Assembly: GCA_002104935.1 (NCBI GenBank)
Contig: MCGT01000007.1
Coordinates: 310,001 to 374,000, forward strand
Length of the DNA stretch: 64,000 nucleotides
Source: Hesseltinella vesiculosa
Lineage: Eukaryota > Mucoromycota > Mucoromycetes > Mucorales > Cunninghamellaceae
Direction of reading: 5' to 3'
Shown here: piece by piece, positions 50,234 to 62,084 of the stretch
Position numbering within the stretch: the first letter of the stretch is position 1
Layout of the letters: every line of letters starts with the position of its first letter
Notes under the pieces: model-generated
Told to the model about the DNA's origin: nothing
Database searches by the model: none
What the model saw: the letters and a program-made list of their open reading frames with translations, nothing else
Position numbers and translations under genes: made by a program

Positions 50234-50414
50234 GTCGAGTGTTAGGATGCCAGAAGAAGAAGTAGAAAAAGAAAAAAAAAAAAAAAGAGGAACAGCCGAG
50301 AAAAAAAAAAAGTCAGTAAAGCGAATCGGTGACAGAGTCTCTTTGGCATGATTTATTTTTTTTGAATGCAAATGATGAGGAGTATACTGTAAAAAATAGG
50401 TGTGGTAACTAAAG

Positions 50415-51637
50415 TTAGTCGCTATCGCTGTCACCGCTGTCATTGTCACTGCTTTGATCTGAGAGAGCGGTCTGCTTGACTTCCTTGGCTTGAGAGTGTC
50501 GCTGGCGTTCCTGTGTCTTCTTTTTTTGCTTGTCCATCAGTCGCTTCATTTCCAACCCACGTCGCGCACCAAACTGCTTTTCCCAGTCACCCTTGACCTT
50601 CTTGTATAGCGCCAGTGTGAACCGCGCATCTTCCACAGACGAATGGCTTCCTGATTGAATAGGGATGTGCAGCACCTTTTGCGTTAGCATCTTCAACCCA
50701 GGTGATCGACCCTTGGCGAGCTCACGAAATGCCTTGTACTTTGACGTGTCCCGGATCAACAACTTTGGATGCACAAGCATCAACGCTTTTAAATCGTTCT
50801 GTACCGCGTGCCCAATCAGTATCCGGTCCTTGATGATCTCGGCCACCTGCTCTTGTGCTTCCTTGAATGACATCGCTACATTGTAAAAGTAAATGTTTAT
50901 GCTCGACCTTGCCTTCTTTTGCTTTTACCATCTTTCAATAACTCCGGCGTCACACCACTCACAAAGGTGCGGTAATCCGTCACGGCTTCTTGAGGCTTAA
51001 CAAAAGTATCCAGGAGCACAGCACCATTGTAATTCACCAAACTTGCTCGAGCCAAAGCTGACTCTGTCCCACCTGGCCCCACACCCACCATTTCACAATC
51101 TATAGCCACAAACTTGCCAGCCCTACAAAAAGAAAAGGTCAGTTCAAAGATACTTTTTGAGACGAGAGAAAAAGATTTACCAAGTCTTTTTGCCTTGCAA
51201 TGCATCCATGTCGGCTACGATCTTCTTTTTTCGTTGTTCACTCTCGGCTGCCTCCTTGTCCTTGCTCGTGGGTAATCCATATGCTGTTGCTAAAGAATCC
51301 TCGTCCACATCAAACCAAAGATCCTCTTTCTTGGGTATCACTTTGTTGTCGCTCGATCTAAAAAAAAAAAAAATTTCTGATCAGCCTAAACTCATGTCTC
51401 TTCCTTCAATGATGCCTTACTTGGCATGTTTGACTGCTTTTACGCCGTCTTTTAGTGATGTGCTTGCTTTGCGCTTCTTCGACGTTGTTGTTTGTGTTGC
51501 TTTGATCGTCTGCAATTTTGTTTCAAAAAAAAAAAATGAGCCCTCAATTGTGTAATGGCCCACTTGTGTCTTACAGGTAGAAGTTTCTTCCAGTTAGAAG
51601 AAGGTGCCTGGGCTGGTCCTTTACTCTTGGACTTCAT
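50415..51637 (-). CDS. REX4: RNA exonuclease 4 (Rex4/REXO4)
   Basis: DEDDh 3'-5' exonuclease linked to ITS1 processing in ribosome synthesis. Several exons. The start at 51637 gives [20 protein letters not shown], followed by a Lys-rich linker and [10 protein letters not shown]. The exonuclease domain follows with motif [20 protein letters not shown]-type stretch [20 protein letters not shown], the [16 protein letters not shown] motif [11 protein letters not shown] and motif [19 protein letters not shown], with all four acids and the His present. The C-terminus is basic and then acidic ([15 protein letters not shown]). It sits 180 bases upstream of the Arb2-domain gene on the same strand. Confidence 0.92.
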
Positions 51638-53885
51638 CGTAAAGTAAAAAAAAAATAATAATAATAATAAGAGGTGAAAAAAAAAAAAAAAAACGGAACT
51701 TGCCGCTGCCAGCCACTTTTTTGTACCGGTAGGCATGATGACTTTTTTTTTTTACAAGCTTGGAAAAAGACCACACCAGCTGTTCTCTTACTGTTTATAC
51801 ACTGTACTTCCTCTGAATATGTGAATCCTTGTGACTTCTTAGTTCTTGATCCATAAACTCGCACAACCCACAGCTTTAGGCTTTCCTGCATCCCTGCCAG
51901 AATAGCGGAGAGAAAAAAAACTTCACGGTTCCGCCGCCGCTGTGGCCAATCGACAATTCTTCACCACCGCGCGGAGCAATGGATGTATTAAAAAACACCA
52001 GATGATACTCACACATCCTTGGGCTGGGACAGTCCATGCCAAAAATTCGGCGTAACTTTGGTGCTTTCTCTTCTCCTTGCTGTCTTTTATTCTACATGTA
52101 ACCGCCACGCGTCACGGCCCCTGGCTAAAAGAGACGCTTGACCAAACATGAACGCCGTCACCCCAAGACGTGGAAAAATCGCACATATTGCTGTGCAAGG
52201 TCACTAATGTTACTCCTATGATTCATCAGATACACGATCGTCATGATAAGCACGAAATCCGAGGTAACTAGTAAAGCCTAAAAAAAAAAAAAAAGGTGTG
52301 CCGCCTTTTTCTATTCAGGTTTGCCTGGGCTCCTTGCTGTTGGTTCTTACTTTAACGCTGCTAATCTTGCATTGATGACCTCCCATTCCCAGAGTAAATG
52401 TGTTCCAGTTCCTGGTCAACTAATACTACCCATAAAAGCACGGTGCAGTGTTAAAATTTAGCATGGCAAACTTCACTTCAAGAACCTGTAGCAATGATAC
52501 ATTGCTAGAATATATGCTAGTGCCACTACCATTCCATAACACGGCGGCTGTATGTTTCCAACCTAGAAAATTGTATAGTACTTAAAAGTTCTTGTAGTGG
52601 TGGATGTTATGGAAAAAAAAAAAACATAGTAGAGGACCAATGCGGAAGCTGAATTTGGCAATCCAAGCTCTTTCATTTCGAAAAAAAAAAAAGCAAAGCT
52701 GCAAAGCACTTTTGATTGATCAAATCGATGTGAGATTTTTCATAGGTGCACAAATGGATGAATAATATTGGTTCTGAAAAAATCAGATCGATTAACGAAG
52801 GTCACCCAGCCAACTTTTGATCAGCTTCGTTTTGACACTTCCGATTCTCCAGCTAAAAAAATAAGAAAAATCAGCATTTTCCTCATGGGACCCCCAGAGC
52901 ATTCACTCTGATAGTTTTCACTCCGCTTTTTTTTCACTACAAAAAAAAAAACACTCCCTCTCTCAATCCCCACACTGCCTAATGATCCGTAGTCAATCCC
53001 TCTCTAGCTTCCAGCTCTGCACCAGCTCATTGTTTACTTGTAAGATACCATAACTAATTGTTAAACTCCACATTTACCCTAGTCGCATGTATGATTTAAA
53101 AATAAAAAGATTTGCTTATCTTAGCTTTTTCATCCACTTAGCTTCAGTCAAGTTGCTTCTATAATCCTTGCTCAGCTCATTATACTATTCAGTAGCTACC
53201 TGCTTATTATACATAACACAGAAGGTATTACACAGTACGTTGTATGTTGGACAGTGAAAAAGAGAGAGTAAATGACTCGCTCATGTTTTTAAACGTTCCT
53301 TTTTTTTTGGCTCTCTTGACAGTGATCAATCTGCGTTTACCACTGTTCATACTGCACGTCATGTCCTTCAGTAACACGCTACCCATACGTTTAGTATGTT
53401 TCCTTTATCTATTACGTCGCATGTTAGATGCAAAAAGAATAGAGGCTCGGCTTCTGCAACCTTTTCTGTTTCTTCATCCTCGACGATAATCAATTAGACT
53501 CCACAGCGATGCTCTTCTCACCACTATACCCATGTGTCTATGGTCCGCCTTGTATTATGTAAACCGTTGATTGTTGGATGAAGAAATGAAAAGCAAAAGA
53601 TTCAGAGTTCAGCAAAAGAGACTGGAGAAGGACGAAAAAAAAAAAAAATAGCCTGCCAACAACGTTGATATAAGACGGGGCTTAAATATGACCAACTTTT
53701 GCCATTCAGGGCAGTTTCTTGGCGGTCATTTAAATCGGATACCTCTCGGAAACCTAACGGGTAACAAAAACACACCGGCCATGCCCGCCATCACTGTGCG
53801 ACAATCTCCCCGGACTCTACCGGATTGTTCCGGTAAAATTTTTCATATTTCGGACTTCTAATCACAGCCGCTTACACATTCATCA
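51638..53885. other. Intergenic region between REX4 and the tRNA-Glu cluster
   Basis: About 2.25 kb with no gene recognised. One copy of the dispersed repeat lies at about 52630-52905. Frames at 51640-51890 and 53244-53489 have no family features. A/T runs are frequent. Confidence 0.5.
52630..52905 (+). repeat. Dispersed repeat, copy D
   Basis: Carries GCGGAAGCTGAATTTGGCAA, GCTGCAAAGCACTTTTGA, GGATGAATAATATTGG, CGAAGGTCACCCAGCCAACT, TTTTGATCAGCTTCG, GATTCTCCAGCTAAAA and AAAATCAGCATTTTCC, in the same order as copies A and B. It ends near CATGGGACCCCCAGAG. Confidence 0.7.
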
Positions 53886-53957
53886 TCCCATATGGTCTAG
53901 TGGCTAGGATCCGGCGCTTTCACCGCCGTGGCCGGGGTTCGATTCCCCGTGTGGGAA
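53886..53957 (+). tRNA. tRNA-Glu (anticodon TTC), copy 1
   Basis: 72 bases form a regular cloverleaf: acceptor TCCCATA with TGTGGGA, D arm GTCT/GGAT, anticodon stem CGGCG/CGCCG around CTTTCAC (anticodon TTC), T stem CGGGG/CCCCG with loop TTCGATT, discriminator A. No intron. Followed 36 bases later by a T run suitable for Pol III termination. Confidence 0.95.
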
Positions 53958-54863
53958 ATTTCCTTTTGCTCTCGCTCGGCTCGTCTGCTTTTTTTTTTTT
54001 ACTTGCAGCGCCCAGTGTCAATGCTTTTTGCATACTTATTTTTTTTTTGCCAAAGTGATTTTGGATGAACCATGTGTGCATTTGAATCGAGGCAAGGTGC
54101 CCCCCCTCCAAAAAAAAAAAAAAAAAATTGTATGCAGAAAGCATCGAGACTAGGTAAAAAGTACGGTTTTTGTCCTACAAAATCAGGCTCCAGAGAAAAG
54201 TAAATAAAGTGCTGGTCCTCTCTGTCATCATCTCTTGGGGCCTCCTTCATTACCTCGTCAGGATAAATCCTGATTTTCAGAAAAATAATCGTTACTGTAT
54301 TTTTGGTCTCGTTTCATAAAATTCGCATCTCTATCCACACTCTCCTTAACTTCTAAAGCTATTATCCTTTGCCCCCTCTAAACTCATGCAAACGTTGACC
54401 ACTGTGCACTCAAAATCGTGCTTCTATATTTCTACAGCATCGTCAGAGTTCTGTAACTGAAAAGCAGATTTGGCGAGGGTTTCCTTTTTAGGTGATCGGA
54501 GATCTGTCCAGGTACGCTGGATTGATATCCCATATTTAGTAATGCGTCGGGAGAAGTGGAGGTGCCAAAACGAAATGGATCAAATTGGCTGGACTACCTC
54601 ACCAATTGACTCTATTTTTTCAATTCCATCATAATTCATGAATTTAAGCATACGATCCAAATTTCATATCGATCTAATCACACAAAGTGCTAAGCAGCGT
54701 TTTTTTCAAAATGAAGAAATATAAAATGATTTTCATAATCAGCATGCGACTAGCCACTTTTTCGTTTATGATATTTCCTCCAGCATAAATATCCGCAGTT
54801 TTTATAACAAATAAATGAAGAACCTTTACTGGAATTAACCCATAAAGTTTGCATATTGTGCAA
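53958..54863. other. Spacer between tRNA-Glu copy 1 and the palindrome
   Basis: About 900 bases, A/T-rich. The first 25 bases after the tRNA resemble the flank of the other tRNA-Glu copies (ATTTC(C)TTTTGCTC). Nothing else recognised. Confidence 0.45.
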
Positions 54864-54930
54864 AAAAAAAATAGTGCTGCTGCCGCCCCACAAAAAAAAG
54901 AAAGAGAGATTGAGCGTGAGCAAAAGAAAT

Positions 54931-55002
54931 TTCCCACACGGGGAATCGAACCCCGGCCACGGCGGTGAAAGCGCCGGATCCTAGCCACTAGACCATATGG
55001 GA
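54931..55002 (-). tRNA. tRNA-Glu (anticodon TTC), copy 2
   Basis: Same 72-base cloverleaf as copy 1, on the minus strand inside the left palindrome arm. All stems are intact. Transcription would run outward, with an A/T-rich stretch (T run in the sense direction) at about 54892-54899 as terminator. Confidence 0.95.
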
Positions 55003-55515
55003 TGATGAATGTGAAAGCGGGCATTTCTATAGGTTCTGTCCTGGAATTTTTTTCGAAAAAAAATGCGCGCTATTGGTGAATTGGTGGGTGCATCGGAAAG
55101 CATATGTCATTGGCGTTGTACTGGTGTCATTATGAGACAAATCAGTAAGTAAACGGCGTGGGAACCGACAATAAAAAAAAAAGAAATTTAAAATCATGAG
55201 AGATTGGAACCGTACTACGAGTTTGCGTCGCCGTTTTTCGATATGAACCAATAGAAATACGTATATCTATTCTCCGCACAATGTGAGACATTTCATATTG
55301 ACAAATCGGGACAATCTCTCATGATTTTAAATTTCTTTTTTTTTTATTGTCGGTTCCCACGCCGTTTACTTACTGATTTGTCTCATAATGACACCAGTAC
55401 AACGCCAATGACATATGCTTTCCGATGCACCCACCAATTCACCAATAGCGCGCATTTTTTTTCGAAAAAAATTCCAGGACAGAACCTATAGAAATGCCCG
55501 CTTTCACATTCACCA

Positions 55516-55587
55516 TCCCATATGGTCTAGTGGCTAGGATCCGGCGCTTTCACCGCCGTGGCCGGGGTTCGATTCCCCGTGTGGGAA
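55516..55587 (+). tRNA. tRNA-Glu (anticodon TTC), copy 3
   Basis: Identical in sequence to copies 1 and 2; lies in the right palindrome arm and points outward. A T run at about 55619-55626 follows and can terminate Pol III. Confidence 0.95.
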
Positions 55588-55654
55588 ATTTCTTTTGCTC
55601 ACGCTCAATCTCTCTTTCTTTTTTTTGTGGGGCGGCAGCAGCACTATTTTTTTT

Positions 55655-56596
55655 CTGTTGTCAAAGTGATTTGTAGGTTTATAGCTTGATGACGCACTCA
55701 TTATGATGTCTATTTTTTCAACCACGTCCATCGCTCATCATGTTGCACCTGTGTGCAAAATCGCCCCGCCATTTTTTTTTCGACGAAAAAAGTGTCCATC
55801 CTGAATAAAGCGGGTATGCTGACAGCCCTTTTGACCGTCTGTACTTTCAAATGAACCAATGTGAAATTTAGTATGAGCTGCCACATGAAAGCTGATAATG
55901 CTTAAAAAAAAATCGATGGGTACGCCACGTCCTGCCAGCTTCTTCGGGGACCTCGCAGCCTGTCTACCATGGCGTTTTTTTTTTTTTTTAAATCTTTTTC
56001 AAGGTTTATGCGTATTATAGTTGTCAGAGGGAAAAAAAGAAAAGCAATGTTGAAGTTGCCATACGCTGACAGGCAAACACAACAGGCAAGCAGCCGCTTG
56101 GCTCAGCACCTCAGCTTATGACAATGCGCCAGCCTACTTGACCAAGACCAAGATGATAAAGCCGCACCAACACCCAGTCACCTCTCTCGATGAACACCAA
56201 ACCATGCTGGACAGTAATTTACAAAGGAAATCGTTGCCATACAAAGCACAAGCCTCTGGGCAGCTTTCTGCTGAAACATGTTTTGGGCCAGCAGCATTGA
56301 CGAAAAAGGAAAAACCTGGAAAAGCCTGAGAAAAAAAAAGAGCCTTCCTTTCTTTCTTCACCTGGGCGATCATGCATTTTATCTTCTTCATTGCAGAAAG
56401 CAAATGGGTAGACAATGATAGATGCGCAATAATCACCAGGCGATTCACCCCGCCCTGGACAAGCACCCTGACCTGGTATGACTCGGTAAACTTTTTTTTT
56501 TTCTTTTTTCTTTTTTTTTCTCTTGGAACTATATATAAAATAACTGTGCCACATTTCGTGCCTTTCCTGATCTTCTTTTTATTCTTTTTTTCTCCA
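55655..56596. other. Intergenic region before the GNAT gene
   Basis: About 940 bases. T runs near 55975-55989 and 56490-56520. The last 100 bases are pyrimidine-rich and probably the leader of the downstream gene. No other gene, repeat or RNA recognised. Confidence 0.4.
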
Positions 56597-57508
56597 ATGT
56601 ACACAGTCCACCATTACAGCAATGCAAAAGTATTCCTGAACGAGACGTCGCAGTCTCTTGCACGGGATGAAGTGCTGAATGCGTTCCCTCTTTGGATCAG
56701 CAGCGTGGCATGCGACGATGAAGAGCAGGGCGTTCACAAGGAAGACCAGTCGTACGGGGCCATTCTACGAGATGGTGAAGTGGTAGTAGCCGTGGCCTGT
56801 TATGATGGCACAGCCTATGTGTGCGGGGGTGGCCGTGACCGCGAACCGATGGAAATCGACATGGACCTGGAGGCTGCGATCGCCAAGCTGATCCAAGGTT
56901 GTACACCGGCGGCCAAGCTCAAGCAATTCCAGGGTTACAAGCCATTCTTGGATCAGATGGCCAATCGATGGACAACTGTGGATGAAGGTTGGCGATATGA
57001 CGAGGTGTGGAGCTTTGAATTGCAAAAAGAGCGACACAGCCTGGCCTGGACGGAAGCCATGAAGGCAGTGCCTGGCAAACTTCGCTTGGCGACGGAGGCT
57101 GATTTTTCTCTGCTCAAGACATGGATCCAGGATTTCTATATTGATGATGGCAATCTTGGCGAAATCACCGAAGCTGAGGCCGAGGCGTTCTGTAACAAGG
57201 AAATCAAGCTGCAATACCCTTTTGTGTACTTGGTCAATGATGAACCGGTGGGGGTGGTGTACAAAAGACGGGTCAACAGCCGAGGACTGGCGTTGGGCTA
57301 TGTGTTTACTGACCGAGCGCACCGTGGGAAAGGCTATGGGGCGGCTATGGTGGCCCAGATGACAGAGGAAGTGTTCAAAGATGGCATGGACTATGTGACG
57401 CTGATCATGGCCGGAAAACGGGATCCATCCAATCAATGCATTTATTATAACATTGGTTATCGCGTGTGTGGAAGAATGGCCCAGTTGGTTAAAGTAAAGT
57501 CGAAATAA
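56597..57508 (+). CDS. GNAT-family N-acetyltransferase
   Basis: Intronless, 303 residues from the ATG for MYTVHHYSNA. The C-terminal half has the GNAT fold: KLRLATEADFSLLKTWIQDF (b1-a1), an acidic variable stretch, YLVNDEPVGVVYKRRVNSRG (b2-b3), then LGYVFTDRAHRGKGYGAAMV, containing the acetyl-CoA pyrophosphate loop R/Q-x-x-G-x-G/A as RGKGYG, and ending PSNQCIYYNIGYRVCGRM, typical of the last helix and strand. The N-terminal 130 residues form a separate region seen in some fungal GNATs; function unknown. Substrate cannot be assigned. Absence of introns is unusual among neighbours. Confidence 0.88.
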   Translation: MYTVHHYSNAKVFLNETSQSLARDEVLNAFPLWISSVACDDEEQGVHKEDQSYGAILRDGEVVVAVACYDGTAYVCGGGRDREPMEIDMDLEAAIAKLIQGCTPAAKLKQFQGYKPFLDQMANRWTTVDEGWRYDEVWSFELQKERHSLAWTEAMKAVPGKLRLATEADFSLLKTWIQDFYIDDGNLGEITEAEAEAFCNKEIKLQYPFVYLVNDEPVGVVYKRRVNSRGLALGYVFTDRAHRGKGYGAAMVAQMTEEVFKDGMDYVTLIMAGKRDPSNQCIYYNIGYRVCGRMAQLVKVKSK

Positions 57509-57958
57509 ATTCAAAGGGAGGGTGTGGATTTGCATGAACTTGCCTTGTCATTGGATATGACTTGATCTCGGGAATCAGGGCGGATTCTTAGTTTTAAGCA
57601 TGGTTAAAGGTTGATCCAGACAGCCGTCTACCCCCTCTTTATTCTTATTGATGGGGTTTTGAATATTCAGGGCATCAGCCAGCTTAGTGATGAAGCAGTT
57701 GGATTGACGAAGTGGATCCAGGAGCTTAGACAAAAAGTGAAACTAATTGTAACAAACATCAGCAAAGAAAGACAGGAAAGGCAGGCAAAAATGGAAATGC
57801 AACCAACCTGGAGATGCTGAGCGAACAAAAAAAAAAAAAGGGGGGGGGCTACTTTTTTTCCCCTCTCTCTCTTTCTTCTACGCCCTCAGCACCACCATTT
57901 TCTTTGGTTTTTTCTTTCTTTTTTCATTAACATCAACTATATCATTTTTTTTAACGCA
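57509..57958. other. Intergenic, Rho1 GEF promoter
   Basis: 450 bases with a G run near 57840-57848 and a CT-rich leader before the ATG at 57959. A short frame at 57611-57820 is not convincing. Nothing else recognised. Confidence 0.4.
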
Positions 57959-60900
57959 ATGGCTCTGTCTCCACCACCTACTCCACCACCCCATTCTTCA
58001 AATCTTTCACCATTACAACGCCTCACACGAAAGTCGTCTGAAATGTGGTTTTTCCCTCTACGCATCCCGTCCAAACGCACCAGTTCTTCCAGCCAATCCA
58101 GCCAAAGTTCACCTAATCCTGTCACCTTTCTCCATACCTTTAACAACTCTCTCTCCAATTATGCACGTCCATCCATGCTCCTGACACATGCGCCAGGTAT
58201 GAAAAAAAAAAAGCAAAGCGTTGCGCGTAAAGTTTTTCGTTCATAACCTTCTTTTTTTTTTTTTTTCTCTCTATCTCGACTTTTTAATTAGAATCACCTC
58301 AACCATCATTATCCAGCCAACTTATGCAACGGCCAGATAAGGAGGATATCAAACGGTCAAGAAGTTTTGCCTATGGTTCACAGCCACGAGATATGCTACT
58401 GCTGCCCAAAAAGTCAACACCTTTGGTTTATGCCGCTTTTTTATCACGTGTGGCTGAAGAATTCGAACGCCATATCACCGTAGGTGACAGGTGTAAAGAT
58501 GGAATTGAATACAAAAACACATTCACAGGTAGTGAAGCTGTGGTAAGCATAGAACGTTTTCGGTTGCAATGGTAATTTGTTACTGACAAGGCCTCCTATT
58601 TTATATTTTCCCTTAATTTAGGATTGCTTAACAATGATCTTGGCGACGGGTGATCGTTTCTTGGCCATGATTGTAGGCCGTGCAATGGGTGCGCAGCGAT
58701 TTTTCCACGATGTAAGATACGAGCAGCGGCTTTTGGATTCCGAAGAAGAGCTATACCAATTGGAAGTCATGCTGGTCAACCAGAAACATGATTTTCCTGA
58801 CAGCCCAACCACCCTGGTCTCCCCCACCATCACTGAAAGTAGCGGTGGTAGTGTTCATGATCTCGATCTCCCAGAGCGTCCCTTTCCACATGGCGTGGTC
58901 ACCGAATTGACTTATTGTTACTCTCCCACATGCTATGGTGATGCTCCTTGTTACAGTGTTTTTTGTCCTAAACGGCCAAGTCAACTAAAGGTAAGAAACC
59001 TCATGTCAAGAAAGCTGCAAGACTCATTTTTTTTTTACGCCAGCGGGAAACACTTGCCCAGCCAAACCTGCCATCACAAGACCATCCACTTTGGGCAGAC
59101 ATTGTGCCGCCAGCTGAATACAGCACCATTCCCCGTGCAGAATGTAAACGCCAAGAACACATTTATGAATTGATCTACACCGAGAGCAATTACGTCAAGG
59201 ATCTGGAGTATCTAAACGAGGTAAAATCATGCTGCTGCAGAAAAAAAAAAAGAGGGAATACTAACCTCCTTTTTTTTTTTTTTTTTTTGTTTCCAAAGAT
59301 GTGGATCCAGCCATTGACAAATAGCGATATTATCCCGGTATCTCGACGAGCACATGTATTGGAAAGCATATTTGCGAATGTGTTACATGTGTATGCGGTG
59401 AATTCCCGGTTCAGAACAGCCTTGCTTGCACGACAAAAAGAATCAACCGTCATCCACGACTTGGGTGATATTTTGCTGGAATTCACAGTCGACTTTGAAC
59501 CTTATATCTACTATGGAGCTCGGCAGCATGAAGCCAAATTTGCCCTAGAACAGGAACGAGCCATCAACCCTGAATTTGATAAATTTGCCAACCAAATCGA
59601 ACGCCATCCTCGTTCAAAGAAGTTGGAACTCAATGGCTATTTGTCCAAACCAACCACCCGTCTAGGCCGCTATACCCTATTGCTGGCGGAAGTCCTCAAA
59701 CGCACACCAACAACACACCCCGATCATGATAAAATCACCAAGTCCATCGCTATCATTAAGCAGTTCCTCGTCCGGGTCAACGCCCACGCTGGCCGAATGA
59801 AAAACCGCTTCGATTTGGAACAGCTTCATCTCAACCTCTCTTTCAAAAACAAAGCAGATGCCATCGTAAACACCTCTTTTTTTTTTTCCCCAAGTGAGCA
59901 TCATCACTCAACGTATCTGTTTTCCTCCCCTTCTGGCTGTTAGGACCTCGATTTACTCAAGGAGGGTCGATTGCTGATCAAGGAAGGCATGCTGAAAAAG
60001 AATGCCAGCGCAGATTCGACAGAATACCAAGTGATATTACTGGATCATTATGTGCTTGTTACTAAGGCCAAGATGAGCCGCAATGGTAATATCAAATACA
60101 TTGTACAATATCCACCCATGGCCCTCGACTTGCTGACTGTGCTGGTGCCAAGAGACCGAGGTGACGATCTGCTTGATGGTTTGCCCTCACGGGGCTCGTT
60201 ATCATCACCAACCACCTCCTCGCCACCTGCTGAATTCAACAAACGCGGCTCATCCAGCTCTATCCTGCCCTATGTCAATGTCAACAGCAGCTCGCCTGTG
60301 CTCCTCCGACCCTATAATTCATCCGCCATCAGCGATTCAGCTCCGTCCGAATATGCCTCGCCCAACCTCAGTATGGATCGAAAGCCCGGCTATCCTGTCG
60401 TGTTTGACTACCTCGGCCGTCGCTGCAAGAATAATTTCTTGGTCTTGTATGCCTCATCCGAAGCCACCCGTCGACCTTGGATCGAAAAAGTCATCAAACA
60501 GCAGCAAGAGCGGCTCCAGAATACACAACCCATCTTTCGTGTCTTGCCTGCCGTAGGCCCCGGGCACTCGCTCTTCTGTTCCCAGGGCATCAATCATCTG
60601 ATCACCTTCAGTAAGCTTTGCTTTTTTACGCTTACGTGACACTCATTTTTTTTTTATCTTGTAGATAAAGGGCAGCATTATATCTTGGCCACAGATCACG
60701 GTGTGTATGTGGGTCACATGATCGGAGACAAGACACCCCACCAAATCCTTGCTCTACCCAAAGTTACGCAAGTCCAAGTCATCGAGTCAGCTCAGCTACT
60801 GCTTGTACTGTCGGAACGCACGCTATGGGAATATCCATTGACTGCAGTCAACAATAAGCCTGACATGCAGTTCCAAGGAAAACGTGTACAGTCGCATGTG

Positions 60901-61938
60901 CCGTTTTTTCATGTGGGCCGGTCTCTGCAACGCACCATGGTTTGCGTGCCTCGTGTGTCCACTTTGAAATCCACCATCACCGTCTACGAGCCAGTGCACG
61001 ACCATGGGTCGTCCGGTGCTGAGCCCTCATCTTTGCCTTCGTCCCCCCTGCCATCGTCTCGCCAAACCGACCATCAGCTCGTTGGCCTCGACCGCAAAAA
61101 GTCCATCCTCACTCGCATGCCTCTGATTCGCCGGCAGTCGGCGTCTCACCTCAATCTGCGTCTCAAACGCCTCAAAGATATGTACATCCCCAGTGATGTG
61201 TGGGCCATTGAACTCTCTCCCACCAAAATGCTGATCACCTCACCCCGAGGCATGATTCTCGTTGATATGAATAGCGACAAGCCTCAGCGTAAGTGAGTCC
61301 CCGCTCGCCTCCCTCTTTTTTTTTTTTTTTTTTTTTCTGGCCAGACCTTCAATCTCTTCTCACCTCCCTTCTTTGATGGTATAGAATTATTGGACCCTGC
61401 AGATCGAAACTTGACATTTGTGACGGAACGGGAGCGAGACGACCTGTCTCATATCCGACAGCCGCACAAGCATATCGCTATCTTTCGAACGCCTCGTGGT
61501 GATCACTTTGTGTGTTATGACGGCAAGTGTGTCACTGTGGAAAATGACCAGTTTGCTGACTTTTTTTTTTTTTTTTAGAATATGGTTTTTATATCGACAG
61601 CAAAGGAAACCGTCTGTACCCCAAGTTTTTGATCGAATGGGAAGGTCATCCGGAAGCCTTTGCGTATCAGTACCCATACATCATTGCATTTGATCAGTCG
61701 TTTATTGAAATTCGCCATATCGTCACTGTGAGTCTAGAAAAAAACGAGGGGTGCAGAAAAAGGAGGTGAAACTCATGATTTTTTATTACAGGGCGAGCTG
61801 GCCCAGATCATCCGTGGATCACACATCCGATGTTTGAATAACGGTTACAAGACAGAGGTACCAATGATCTTTGGTGTCATGAATGATGACCGTCAATACC
61901 CCCAAATATTTCAATTGCAAATGATTCCTAGAAAATGA
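57959..61938 (+). CDS. Rho1 guanine-nucleotide exchange factor, Rom2/Rgf type (DEP-DH-PH-CNH)
   Basis: Activates Rho1 in cell-wall integrity and actin control. Several introns; protein of about 1,150 residues. After a Ser/Pro-rich N-terminus the order is: DEP domain (VYAAFLSRVAEEFERHITVG to FTGSEAVDCL and RAMGAQRFFHDV); DH domain starting RQEHIYELIYTESNYVKDLE, with ANQIERHPRSKKLELNGYLS and PTTRLGRYTLLLAEVLKRTP; PH domain with LIKEGMLKKN and YQVILLDHYVLVTKAK, interrupted by a Ser-rich insert; and the C-terminal citron-homology domain, from INHLITFNKGQHYILATDHG through VYVGHM to VPMIFGVMN. This is the architecture of fungal Rom1/2 and Rgf proteins. Starts with MALSPPPTPP and stops TGA at 61936-61938. 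Confidence 0.92.
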
Positions 61939-62084
61939 TCCCTACCCTCCTTTTCCCCTGTACCCTATAGTTTATCTTTGTAGTTTTAGTGTGACATACC
62001 GTCCTCCATGATTAAACAAACTTGTGCAGTAGTTCCAGCCTCTTTTTATATATTTATTTTTCCAAAGGTCAGGGTCAAATTGTT

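Larger units (their letters stand above)
54864..55654. repeat. Long palindrome with 343-bp arms, each carrying a tRNA-Glu gene
   Basis: Left arm 54864-55206 and right arm 55312-55654 are inverted copies with no length difference and only one substitution noticed (GATGATG versus GATGGTG just outside the tRNA). The central spacer is 105 bases (55207-55311). Each arm contains, from the outside in: an A/T run, a CT-rich stretch, the tRNA-Glu gene, then about 200 bases of otherwise unique sequence. The two tRNA genes point toward the outside of the structure. Such near-identity implies recent origin or gene conversion. Confidence 0.95.

Noticed and set aside
53244..53489. 81-residue Leu/Phe-rich frame
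   Set aside because: Composition follows T-rich DNA; no membrane-protein family or splice support.
57611..57820. 69-residue frame before the Rho1 GEF
   Set aside because: No ATG at its beginning and no recognisable domain; probably leader DNA.
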